Shown piece after piece: positions 14,929 through 26,066 of a stretch of 64,000 nt of DNA. The position numbers and the translations under genes are program-made. The stretch is from Atopsyche davidsoni (Eukaryota > Arthropoda > Insecta > Trichoptera > Hydrobiosidae), in assembly GCA_022113835.1 (NCBI GenBank), contig JAILWY010000009.1:13058001-13122000 (forward strand). The letters run 5' to 3'. The notes under the pieces are model-generated. The model was given only the letters and a program-made list of their open reading frames with translations. It did not search any database and had not been told where the DNA came from. Each line of letters begins with the position of its first letter. Position 1 is the first letter of the stretch.

Positions 14929-14948
14929 GCCGATTGCGCCACGGAGGC
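14875..14948 (-). tRNA. tRNA-Asn (anticodon GTT), copy 2
   Basis: Identical over all 74 nt to the gene at 4594-4667, on the same strand and about 10.3 kb away, with the same acceptor stem GCCTCCG, GTT anticodon and GGTTCGAGTCC B box. In the transcript direction a TTTTT terminator follows after a short spacer (plus-strand 14866-14870). Because the flanks differ from copy 1, this is not a recent large segmental duplication. Confidence 0.97.
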
Positions 14949-16970
14949 GGCTGGAAGACACGCCGAAATTAGTCAATAGCAAAATTGTAATACAAAAACG
15001 ATCATATTTATAAGATTAAAAGAATAAAACAATTTATTTAAAAAAAAAAAAAACTTTGTAATTATAGTTCGTATTTACGCCGTATGTGGCGCTAGTATAT
15101 ATATATATATTTATTTTTTAATTTTTAATTTGATAAAAACGCGAAACGTAATATAGCCGTAGAGGCCGTCGTGAATGCACGTCGAGATATAATTTACCGG
15201 CAGCGCGCCTCTAACGGCATTACTTCCACACACTGTTGTTCTTTGTACACTCGTTATGATGAAAGACCCGCTGCAGGTGCAGGCGGCAGGGGCGCAACTT
15301 TTCAATTTGATTAGCATTTTTATTTTGTTTACAGACTGAACCACAACAAGGGTACACAGAACGTTTATTGAACACCAAAATTACGCGTATTGCAAAAAAA
15401 TATATATATTTACTACTTTTGAAACAGCGCTTTAGTAATTTTTAACAGAAACCAAATATTAAATCCCCTAAACTGAAAATGTATAATATGCGCAAAACAT
15501 TGATAGTAAGTATTTGTTGAATTTTCACTATTAAGGATGATACGTGGCTGTATTAAGAATTTTTTTTTATTTACCTTTATTATTTGTAATTGAAATTTTA
15601 AATAAATACTTTCAATAAAGCCAGTTACCCTTGGAGTCACCCCCGCCTCGGTGGCCCGAATGTCTGCATTACAGATGCAAGGCACGTTAATACACTCTCC
15701 CCAGCCGTCTGTTTGACCAATTTTCCGCTGTGCATGGTTTAGTTTATATTATGCAACATTCTGGGGGGAGCTACCTGGTCTTACTCCATTGGTTCGTATT
15801 ACCTGTATATTAATACAAAATTATTAATAATAGACTGATTCTTCCGCGATAATAATAAAAAAGTGCTGTAAATGTATAATTCTATTTAGACTGCCGATAT
15901 TAGGGATTGAACGACTTTGCTTTTTCAGAACTAAGTAATATATATATATATTTGTATGTGTAATTATATTTTACAGTCTTCATGCCCCTGATATACAACC
16001 ACAGTCAGTGAGTTGCAAAACAAACATGTCTAATGATTCGCAAATATGTATCTGAAGTTCACATGGAGGTGCCAGGTGTTATTTAGAATTCTGGTTCATC
16101 GATTGATCCTACATTTTTGTATAATAATTACTGTACCTGATATTTAAAAGAAGAGACACGTCCTTCCTGAGTTACCACTATCTATTCACATTAATGGAAC
16201 GGCGGCTAGGGGTGAAATAATTTCAGAGACATAAACCAGTATTAACAGGAAAACAAGGGTAGATGACTATCTCATTGAAGAGAGTATCATTAAATCGTAC
16301 TCTTCATCAATTAAGACTCTGTGTACTGATGCCTGGTTTATCATATTCTAATAATGGTAACAGACGAAATTCAAAATTTTCTTTTGTTAAATATATTGTT
16401 GTGCTATTTTTTTGTAATTTTGTAGTAGGAGTAAATTTAGTTCGGAAAATTGTTGGTAAAAAATAATTTTAGACATCGTGTTAAAAAAAATCTTTACTCA
16501 TGTCAGGGACCACAGTAATCACGTCATAGAAAACACTCGTAAATCTAATGTAAGTATTCCAGAATGTAGGTCTTGAACATTGTGTCATTTTTCTTCGTTT
16601 ATGTACACTGCTGTGTTTTCATATCATTGTGAAGAGGACGTATAGCCCTCGCAAGTATATATTTGCCTTTCTCTGTCAACTTTAGTATAAATTGGTTGCC
16701 TCGTGGCGCTCCCATCGGACCTGCCCTGGAGATAATGTAATAAAATAACAAACGATGTTTTGTCGGCCTCGTCTGCCAGACGCTACGCACTGGATACAAG
16801 AGAAAAAATTGCCGGGCCGCTGGGAGCGCACTCATAACACACCGCAGTCTAGACGTCTCAATTTATGGAAATTAATTAAAATATTACCCAACAGGGTAAA
16901 TAAATAACTTGCATCTGTGTTTTACGAACCCCTTCTTTAATAGACTCTACAAAAAAAAATACCCATGTAT
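14949..16970. other. AT-rich intergenic DNA, no gene seen
   Basis: Contains short TA runs near 15094 and 15940 and GC-richer patches near 15170-15310 and 16690-16830. The small frames across them show no conserved motif. Nothing supportable as a gene. Confidence 0.55.
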
Positions 16971-17355
16971 AGTAACACCCCGCTTTACGCGACCCCGTTA
17001 TGCGCGGTTTCACTATAACGCGAATTTCAAATTCGCGTCAAAATGAATTCGAATTTCTTATTTAAGAATGTGTATGAACATAATGTAGTCATTGACTTCT
17101 CTTAACAATTAAAAACAGCGTTGGGTGTTATGAACGTATTTTACAAGTACGTAAAAAAACGTTACCCAAAAGACAATACGAGATGTATTTTTCAGTAAAA
17201 ATAACATGTAATACTGCATAAAGTGTTCTTAGAACTTATGTGATTGATTCGTATTTTTTTGTATTAAGTTTTGACAATGTATGTGTGTTTTCACGAATTT
17301 CACTTAACACGAGTTTTTCCGAAACGTATCCCTCGTGTAAAGCGGGGTATTACTG
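16971..17355. mobile_element. pogo/Tigger-like MITE with TA target duplication
   Basis: Inverted ends face each other: left AGTAACACCCCGCTTTACGC (from 16971) and right, read on the minus strand, CAGTAATACCCCGCTTTACA (from 17355). The dinucleotide TA flanks both sides (16969-16970 and 17356-17357), the target duplication of Tc1/mariner/pogo elements. An internal perfect 10-bp inverted repeat, ACGCGAATTT at 17018-17027 against 17029-17038, resembles subterminal structure of Tigger-like MITEs. The left end lacks the outermost C. There is no transposase coding. The superfamily is inferred from TIR sequence and TSD; the element itself is seen directly. Confidence 0.75.
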
Positions 17356-17791
17356 TATATTAATATATAAGTCACTTTTCATGAAATTTACGCATCGGTC
17401 AATTTATCATGAAATGATAATTATAAAAAAATAAGATTAATATTATGGGTTTTCCTTGGCAAAACTTGTTCTGAAAAATATTTCATAGAGATTTTAATAA
17501 TTCGTTTGCTGGCGGGGCACCGCGCACAGTGTGGTAGTCGGTTCATTAATTCTTTACAGCGTGACGTCATGCCTGTTCTTGTATGATAACCATTTTCATT
17601 TGCTCGGCTCCACGGTGCGGTGGCGGCGCCGAGTCCGGGACAGGTGAGGGGAATTACCGGTGCCCTCCCCCTCCCACCCAATGCCCCTCCCTCATCCCCC
17701 GCCACTGTGTGCAATTTTAATGTGAGATAAGACTGTTATTTTAAAATTAAAGTTATTCCTTTTACAAAACATGACAATATATAAAAAATAA
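17356..17791. promoter_or_regulatory. Intergenic stretch with GC islet and CRE palindrome
   Basis: AT-rich on both sides of a GC-rich islet (about 17510-17710). The islet contains the palindrome TGACGTCA at 17562-17569, the consensus for CREB/ATF-type bZIP factors, followed by a long C-rich run. The 97-codon minus-strand frame here is GC-driven and unlike any family I know. Promoter or enhancer function is inference. Confidence 0.25.
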
Positions 17792-18447
17792 AACACACTT
17801 TAAGCGGGTAACCAAATTGACTAAACTGATGTGCGTAGCGGGCAAGGTTCGCGTAAAATTGCGCGTGCGAAATCTAGTCTATACACTCTTTGATTTTTTT
17901 TTCTTCCGTTTAGCAACTCCGAATTAATTCTGAGATTTTTGTTAGTAAATTAAATGTTATTGTTACACAATAGCTTATATTATATCTATATTTTAAGCGG
18001 GTAACCAAATTGACTAAACTGATGTACGAAGCGGACAAAATTCGCGTAAAATTGCGCGTGTGAAATCTAGTCTATACACTTTTTGATTTGCATGTAGTCA
18101 AATAAATCGTTTCCTTTAAAAAGTTGAACCATTTCATACACACTTTGCGGATTACTGGCATCACAACAACACCACTTTGTCCTAAATGTTGTTTAATCAT
18201 TGGAGGATTTTCATTCTCTGACCACTCCACTTCTTCATTATCACTTTGTTCAGAATCACTGGACAGTATTAGTAGATGTAACGTTGACGAGTCTAAACAA
18301 ACATTACGAGCTGTAAACCTAAAGAGTAAAATGACCTTTTGCCGCTTTTAGAGTAAACACATTCAAAAAGGTAATAATACGCGTCCCGCTTTTAGACAGC
18401 AGTTCGCGAAACGGGTACTAGTACCCGCCCCGCCTTTGGTGTGTTAA
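17792..18447 (-). mobile_element. piggyBac-like deleted element, copy A, with duplicated end
   Basis: The same family as 40839-41308 in the opposite orientation. The right end has TTAA (18444-18447), then on the minus strand CACACCAAAGGCGGGG and the 16-bp palindrome CGGGTACTAGTACCCG. The other end, AAGCGGGTAACCAAATTGAC, occurs twice, from about 17801 and from about 17996, separated by about 100 bp of unrelated AT-rich sequence. So an end fragment sits next to a fuller copy. The minus strand of the middle retains a remnant of an acidic region (DSEQSDNEEVEWSENENPP-like) typical of piggyBac transposase N-termini. No intact transposase. TTAA is known as the piggyBac target site; class assignment is inference. 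Confidence 0.65.
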
Positions 18448-20116
18448 TATGATTGTACAGTGTTTGTGAAAGTTGAATAGGACGTTACTTAATGCGATAA
18501 TCCGATCAAGCCAAAAAATTATACAAATATATTGTATATATATAATATTATGAATGTGTATATGTAATTTTAAATGTTCAAATAAAACAATACATTTACA
18601 GTTTAATAAGTTGGAACGCAAAACATACGCAAGTCTTAGACTCAATCGTCAACTTTCTTCAACTCCCGAAATATACACAAAAGTTTTTAGAAATGGCAAC
18701 ATTCCAAGACAAGAGATGTGTCATGCTAGACTATTTTTTGGAATTAAGATGTTTTTACGTAAATGTGCCATGTCGAAAAAAATGTTACATTATAATACAA
18801 ATAAAAAAACCGCACCCCATAGGTTTAAAATCTCAGCACCCATAGAGAGAAACTGAACAGGTTTTTAAGTATTAAGATTATTGTGTAGATTGAATTTCTT
18901 GACTTCACATTGTCAAAAATGTCTCAGTAATTATATTAATATGGTTTTATACATTTTTTTCACATATAATAGATAGTAATTATATATGATATATACCTAT
19001 ATACGATATATAAAATTATTTCTTTGATTTCTGAAAATGTCTCCGTGTCTTGATATCAAAATAATATATTTTTTATTTGCCTTTCTTTCGACAAAAGATA
19101 CATTGCATAGATGTATTGCGATATCTCTAGTTTATTTATGGGCCACTGGAGATTTTAGTATTATTTTATTGTGTCTGGATTTTCGAGCAAAAGAGATAAG
19201 ACTGCTGTATTGTCTAAAATTAGATGATATTGTGTGAAATGAGCCTTAAAAAGAATATGGACGTCGCACGCTTCTGATGAACCTATCATAGTTTTATATT
19301 ATTTTTAGTTTATATATTCTGTGCAAAGTTAAACACAACATATTCATTATAAATAAAATATAATTATAATAAACATATACTACAATAATTAATCAGTCGT
19401 ATTGAATCATATTGATTTGACTTTTTATTCGTTCAACGTTTTTCTGTAAAACATTATATAAATGGCTATACTCCAAAAGCATACAAAACATCTAGAATAA
19501 AATTAATGGCATGCTCGATTTCCTAGAACAGTCGACTTGAGCTTTCAAAGAATCATTTTGATATCAAAGGTCGTATCTGGAACGGTTAGTTTTAAAAAAG
19601 CACCCATCCCACGTTTCACATACCATCGCGTATCACTTTTCCCATCGAACTAATAATCCATGAGGCATTAAAAACATTGCCGAAATTCCCAAAACAGCCC
19701 GAAGTTCTTATCCCTAATCAGGGAGGCGGGAGGACATCAAAAGATTCCCGAAAACCTTGGGATTTCTCAAATCCTCGCAGGATTCGCGCTGCGGAATGCT
19801 CGGGGGGCGTGAAACGTGATAGGGGGCCAATTTATATCCCTGCAGACCCATCGCGATTCAGCGAATGAATATGCTTTAGTTTATTTGTAGGGGGTCTTAT
19901 CGAATGCCAGTTATTTACGGGATTAACAAGATGAAATGTGCTTTGTAGTAGACTCTGCACGAAGCTCCAAACATCCTTGCAAACATTCCGATTGAAACAT
20001 TGTCTTTTATTAGTGCACAAAAGACGACCTTTCTTCATTTTATATTGCCCAAACGTGTTTAAATTCACTTTCAACAAATACGCTATGTGTGTTGCTTCTC
20101 ACAAAAGACAAGGATT

Positions 20117-20118
<2 letters not shown>
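18448..20118. other. AT-rich intergenic DNA, no gene seen
   Basis: No tRNA, transposon end or coding region recognised. A GC-richer block at about 19670-19870 (frame of 63 codons) has no recognisable motif. Confidence 0.55.

Positions 20119-20166
<48 letters not shown>
20119..20166. repeat. (AT)n microsatellite
   Basis: About 24 uninterrupted AT dinucleotides. The overlapping reading frame translates it as alternating Ile-Tyr and is an artefact. Confidence 0.95.
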
Positions 20167-20168
<2 letters not shown>

Positions 20169-22792
20169 AATATATGCATTGTACATCAAAATAGGTTAAA
20201 AAAATTGCTTAGCGGTTAGGTCGGCCATACTTTGGCAATATTACGAGAAAACTACCATTTTCAAAAGATAAATCACATCCATTTTATAAAGAAAGAGTCT
20301 TTTTAAAAACTACTTTGATAATTTATAGGTTGTGAATGTATTTACTGGTATTTTTCGTTAGAATAACTTAAGGAGTTAGAATAATTGCTTTCCCCGCGCA
20401 CCTGTACAGTAAAGGTATTAAATTTAATGCTGGAGAAATTTTATTTCATGACGAATATCCATTTTCCATATTCATCCATATTCATCTAAAATTAAGCTGT
20501 ATTTATTGATTTATTTAAGCTTTCAAGTTTTTTAACCATCTGTAAATTATTATCAGAGAAAAATAGATTTTGTATTAAACAGGTAAAAATTATCGTAAAT
20601 TTAACATATATAATAAAATAAGTTAAAATGAAGAATATTTTTCACAAAACAGAATCCTGAGATGCAAATTCGACGTAATTTATTTAAATGAATCCTATTC
20701 TAGAATAGTTGTTGTTCTTTTGATCTTTATGTTTTTTTAATAGTCAGATATTGCATTATCTTGTGAAAAATCTATTAACAAAAATAAGATTACACCAAAT
20801 CTATTATCTTGTAATTTTCTTTACAATTTACATTTATAAACCAAATTTAAATACACCAACCTAATACATAATTTATCGCGCACTTTTCAATTGAATCGCT
20901 CCCTCCATCCCGATCACCACTTCTGAAGGACTCAACGGTATTGGATTTAAAATTAAAATACCGCTGAGTTTTGCGTAAGCCCGTTTCAAAGAGTATAAAA
21001 ATACATTTATTCCCCAGCACAAACAGTATGGCGATTTCAACCACCGCGAGGGGAGGATCTCCCCTGCACGTCCCTCTGAGATCTGCTTTGGGGAAGTTGA
21101 TTGAAATATTCGCAGGCAGTTTTTAATCTGTTTCAATGTCATCTTCTGAAAGATACGCACGTAGAGACGCTTTCAGAAAAAATAGCCAAGTTTTATTTTT
21201 TTAACTTAAACAACCTGGAAAAATCAGAATATATGCTATGTTCACAGATCATAGTTCAAAAAGACTAGATGTATAATACTCGTAAATCATTCAGATTTAA
21301 TAACATGCCCGCGCTTTGGCCGATCCCAGTGAGATATCTTCAAATAGGTTTTCACACGTGAATATGGAGACGAAATCGGCATAAAAACTTCTCAAATGAT
21401 CTGAAACCGTCCTTCGTTGTTATAAGTTGTGAGTCGCTCTTGAGATGTGATCCTCGCACACAAGCGGCGCCCCTGAAGTCGACTAAGCTGAGTCTAAGTA
21501 AGGTCTAGAAAACGGGTCACTGATTTCCAACTCTGGACAATCTAAGTTTGGGCTTTAAGAGTTTACAGTTGCACTTTCAATGGTATTGAAAAATTATAAA
21601 ATACAGTAGTATCTTTTATCCGAAACGATCCCATTTATAAAGAATATCCCCATGTGTTTGCATACTTTCCCACTCACGTCATATTCATTTGATCTTATAA
21701 GTCATGATTCCTAATGATAAATAGTCAAAAGGTACTATTTACAAGACCCGGTGTACTATTTACCCGGGTCCTGAAAAAATAATTTCAGGGTTTGGGGGTT
21801 TTATTTTCTGTCGGCGATAACATTACCCCAGGTAAAAAGGTAGGATCTCATTAAACATCGATATGGGAATAGCAATCTGGGGTAGCGGTGCGGCTCACCC
21901 CCGAGTGTCCTGTTTCCAATAAACCTTTTCAATATCGAACGACTGCTTTGAACTTCCGGGCTGTGCCGAGAAATGAATCAAATAAAGTCCGACCGAGTTA
22001 CCGCAGATAAAATAATACACGGCCTTTGAAAAATATATCCTGAAAAATAATTTTATGGTTATATTTTAACGTTTATTCCCAAAACTTATTAGATTAATCC
22101 ACAACTCCGGGCAATCCACAATTTGTTTGACTTATAAAAATTTAAATTTTGTGACAATTTATTTTTTGTCGTAATTTTGACATGAATGTTTTAATCCACT
22201 AAAAATTCGTTTAAATTGTGAAAATGATAATTAATTGGATTTTTTCTATCTTTTGTTTCATTTGTAACCTTATAAAAAGAATAAGTATCATAAAGTAAAA
22301 ACCATTAATATCGTTAAAATTATTAGTAAATATAACTTTTCTTTTTAATGACATTTATAAAAAATATATGTTATAGTTACTCTAAAAAACGTTGTTTTTT
22401 TCTTCCTTTCTCTCTTTATTTATTAGTTAAAACTCAAAAAAAAAACATCAGAAGAGATAGTAGTGAATTTAAACATTTTCAGGAGAGTATTGATTTGAAA
22501 AGTAATCAAGAATTTGTATTAAAATATTTCAAAATAAAATAAATTTATAAGCAAAGAATCTTCTGAGATAGAAGCATGAAAATCAAAATGGATTTTCGAT
22601 ACCTTGTTTCATTTTTGATAAAGATTTTCTAGGATTAATTTTGAAATTCAACAGCGGTCCGTTATTTCAACCCAAAAAAATATTAATAAAAATTGAAGCA
22701 AAGATGTTTCTAAATTTATTCATCAAAATAAAAGACCAAAGTAATTCTCATTTAGAACTTCTTCGGTCAGCGTAAATAACATATTAATATTA
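20167..22792. other. AT-rich intergenic DNA, no gene seen
   Basis: GC content rises moderately over about 20880-21140 and 21300-22020, but the frames there overlap on the same strand without any conserved domain or splice-bounded structure. Nothing further supported. Confidence 0.5.
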
Positions 22793-23003
22793 TAATATTT
22801 TTGAATAAAATACTTGAGTGATTTTCCACATTTTCGTTTTTATTAGTGACCGGTTTCGCCAACCTTTCACGTTGGCACTATCAAACAGAGTTTTCATTAT
22901 CAAATCTCTGTTTGATAATGCCAACGTGAAAGGTTGGCGAAACCGGTCACTAATAAAAACGAAAATGTGGAAAATCACTCAAGTATTTTATTCAAAAATA
23001 TTA
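22793..23003. repeat. Near-perfect 98-bp inverted repeat (fold-back element)
   Basis: The left arm 22793-22890 is the reverse complement of the right arm 22906-23003 with a single mismatch (C at 22878 against A at 22918), around a 15-nt loop. Each arm holds a smaller hairpin, GCCAAC-GTGAAAG-GTTGGC, followed by GAAACCGGTCACTAATA. The loop adds a third partial copy: CATTATCAAA next to TTTGATAATG across CTCTG. A single right-arm-like copy lies at 25972-26066, so this is a dispersed repeat unit arranged head to head here. It encodes no protein: both strands translate to the same short peptide because of the symmetry. Fold-back transposon or inverted termini of a Penelope-like element are possible identities. 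Confidence 0.9.
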
Positions 23004-23171
23004 AAATGGAATTCCACCAAGTACACTTGTACAAAAATATTGAATTTCTTATTAATATTATGTTTAATTTGAAAATAGTATAAAAACATTATAAAATCAA
23101 TATATTGTTTTTTTTTTGTTTATGAGGTTTTTTCACATATTTTCCGTATATAACGTAAATAAAGAAATACA

Positions 23172-23225
23172 TGTACGCTATTACTTATGCCACACATTGT
23201 AAGCCCCACACACCATTTACAACTA
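23172..23225 (-). mobile_element. Fragment of long-inverted-repeat element (weak match)
   Basis: GTACGCTATTACTTATGCC followed by CACATTGTAAGCCCCACA resembles the GTACGCTACCGCCTAAGCC ... TGTAACCCCA part of the element at 61996-62495. Diverged and truncated at both sides; one arm only. Confidence 0.45.
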
Positions 23226-24727
23226 TATCCATAAGAACTTCAATTATTTTTTTTCATTATATATATATTTTTTTATTTTTCGCGTATATTGCACGCCACT
23301 GATAGAAAGTCACGATCTTTAGTGAAGAAGTCATGGAGATTTTATTTTTGAAAATTACTGCGAAATAGCAAACTACATATATTTGTATATTTCAAAGAGA
23401 GAGATATTTTTTTCGATACGGTATAATATTTTTTGGAATTTCCGCTTGATTTCCGTTAAATACGTTTTTTTTGGTAACGTTTACATATAAAAAAAACCAA
23501 TTCAGATTCTGGTTTCTAAATACGATTCAATGATCGACGGTTATGGCGAGTGGGACGGCGAGGAGCAGCGCGGCGTGAGGCTACTTGTACGCTCCATATG
23601 TCGAGGTTTCCGTATGAATGCAAATCGTCCTTTCTTAAAAAAAAATATTTATACTAAAACGATTTTATTTACATGGCTGTGCGGCTCTGTCCCCGCCAGA
23701 CCTTGGGGCATGACGTCAAATAAATCGAATCGACATTCGCGTTCTATCAAATAGAATTTAATGGCCAATAAATACTCTGAATCCGATTTCTTGTGTAGGT
23801 TGAATTCAATTGAATATGTGAAATATAGTAAACTATAATCATAATCACGTTCTGGTGGATGTTTATTTTATTGAATTTGTTGGAATATTCTCGTAATACG
23901 CTTATACGAATGAGATACTCATTTCAATTCTTTTGCTCGTACCCGTTTTCTCAAAACCCTGAGACAACATCGTTTCGGCCATTGCTTTAATTGTTTTAAT
24001 AAATATTTTTTTAATGTTTTATATGTTCAAAGATTATCAACATCACGGGCATATTGAAATATGAAATTAGCTACTTCCACCCGGTTAGCTTTTCTCAGCC
24101 CAGTGGCTTAGGTTTTTCATCCATGATGTCATCCTTCTGCTTCCGTTGATTCTCCTTGCCATGATCAAACAGTTTATTCACTTACTTAGTTATCTTATTA
24201 AAACATAGATCTGGTAGACATTTCTCATATTAGGGTTATGGCTACATACAGTATAAGATTACAAATTTAAAAGTAAAAAAAAAAAAAAAAATATTTGCAG
24301 TTATACTGTATTCACAAAGCTTATACTCGGGATATATCATGATATATTTCTACACCTCAAAGCAAAGGGGATTTGGAATACCTTGCATAGTCGACGGCAA
24401 CCATCCGTAATCCCTCAGGTTTTCACCATTACGCCTGAAAAGCGAAGGTAAAACCTCCTGACGTACCTGTCGCAGTGGCAGGTCCTTTGTTACTCTCAAT
24501 GTTTCGAATATCGTAATGGTTTGTTGATTGCCAAACCAAAAGACGTTTTCCAAAGTCGATTAAACAAGAGAATACAACGCCTCTTAAGGAAATTAGAAAT
24601 CTTCTTGAAACTTCTGGAAAAAGTAACATTAAATACGGTGATAATAAATTATCATTGTATTTACAATGGCTTCCTGGTTTTTTTTAAATTGAAAAAATCA
24701 AAAAATAAAAAAATTTCAACATTCGTT

Positions 24728-24840
24728 ATTTTCTTTTATGTAAACTTACAATAGTTCTAAAGGCTATGCCTACAATATGCTATGTGTCTATCCCCTGACC
24801 CTGCGCGCAAGTTGTGGGGCTTACAACATGTGGCTTAGGT
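24728..24840 (+). mobile_element. Solo arm of long-inverted-repeat element
   Basis: Starts with TTTCTTTTATGTAAACTTAC (the outer end of the family is TTTCTTTTATGTTAATGTAC) and ends in GGGGCTTACAACATGTGGCT followed by TAGG, in the same order as the left arm of the full copy at 61996. No opposing arm was found nearby, so this is a truncated copy. Confidence 0.65.
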
Positions 24841-25269
24841 AAAAAGTATTTAATTTTGATTATATAGTCTACATGAGTGTTTTTTAACAAGTGTATATGT
24901 CTGGAAAATAAAAACAAACTTAAATTTAAAACATGTTTATTTTGATAATGTTTTGAATATTTGTAGTTTATAATATGAAGCAGAATCCGATGATTACTAC
25001 CACACACAAATTCAATTTAAAAATCTACAGGTTTTTTTTTTTTCTTTATTTCTACTTTTTTTTTTAATACTAAACCAGAATTAATATTATGTTGATCTCG
25101 GATTATTTTTATATGAGATAAAAATAATTTCGCTTTAAAAAAAACGATCACCGTTACGTTAAAATACTGTCTCATTTATAAACACGTATTCGTTGTTTCG
25201 TCATTCATTCGATTGAATACGATAAAAAATTCAACGTTTTAAAAATCCGCACGAACGGAATTTCAAAAC

Positions 25270-25590
25270 AAATCACAAAAGCGTCCACAAGTACTCTCGA
25301 CTTTTCAACTCGACCGCAGATTCCATCTCTGCTTTCGATATTCCGCCGTGCACTTTACTAAAGCCGATCAACCTGCGCGGCCACCCCGCATGCACGGCAT
25401 GCACGGCATGAGGGGTTGAACACCGCAACGGCGAGCGTTGAACATCCCCGGGTCGGCCGTTGAATGCTGAATGCAATACTTCCCAAGTTGCAGTAATAAA
25501 AAATGACACCCGCCTCCCGCCTATCGATTTTCAGGCTGATACTCCGCCGGCTGCGGCAGGGTTGGCAGCAAAGCTCGTTTCACATTGAGG
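25270..25590. promoter_or_regulatory. GC-rich islet with GCATGCACGGCATGCACGGC direct repeat
   Basis: GC-rich patch containing overlapping GCATGCACG repeats near 25388-25410 and a TATCGATTTTC box further on. The minus-strand 78-codon frame shows repeated His-Ala-Val caused by this tandem repeat and no known domain. Function unknown; regulatory islet is only a guess. Confidence 0.2.
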
Positions 25591-25971
25591 GACTAGGAAG
25601 AAGCCATAAACATACAACTTCGAAAAATAACAGTTAAATAAAATTTGAAATAAATAATTAATTAATTAACGCCCATGATCGATCATTGAATGCTTAAAAA
25701 CACTCTCAGTAGAAACTGGTGCACTGTTCCAAACAATGTACTTCCACACATCAAACCGTTTCGGATAGAGGTTAGCTTGATTAAAAAATTAAGCTTCACT
25801 CTAAAGGCCTCTACACACGTAGCAATAAATCGTGCCACCGACTTGCAGCTAGCCAATAACCTTCTACATTGCATTGTTTATTTAAGTAAAACCATAAAAA
25901 AAACACCCATTATAAATGGACGCTACTGGCTAACAATATATATATACGCATTATCAATATATAGAATCTCA

Positions 25972-26066
25972 CTCTGTTTGATAATGCCAACGTGAAAGGT
26001 TGGCGAAACCGGTCACTAATAAAAACAAAAATGTGGAAAATCACTCAAGTATTTTTATTCAAAATA
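25972..26066 (+). repeat. Solo copy of the fold-back arm
   Basis: Almost identical to 22906-23003: CTCTGTTTGATAATG, the small hairpin GCCAAC-GTGAAAG-GTTGGC, GAAACCGGTCACTAATA, then AATGTGGAAAATCACTC and TATTTTTATTCAAAA. Two differences are obvious: AACAAAAA for AACGAAAA, and an extra T in the T run. GCATTATCA at about 25948-25956 upstream is the inverse of TGATAATGC at the start of the unit, repeating the small inverted pair seen in the hairpin locus. Its presence alone shows that the unit is about 95 bp and mobile or amplified. Confidence 0.85.

Larger units (their letters stand above)
23004..25971. other. Intergenic DNA with repeat fragments
   Basis: AT-rich, containing two fragments of the long-inverted-repeat element (listed separately), a TGACGTCA palindrome at 23711-23718 close to a GC-richer patch at about 23530-23720, and a GC-rich islet at about 25270-25590. 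The small frames at 23530-23754 and 24350-24629 have no recognisable motif. Confidence 0.5.

Noticed and set aside
22906..23003. Helitron 3' end: small hairpin followed about 11 nt later by CTAA and T
   Set aside because: In both loci the similarity continues about 45 bp past the CTAA, so it is not a terminus there.
22790..23072. Two open frames on opposite strands with the same peptide
   Set aside because: They are identical because the DNA is a palindrome; this is a repeat, not a coding gene.
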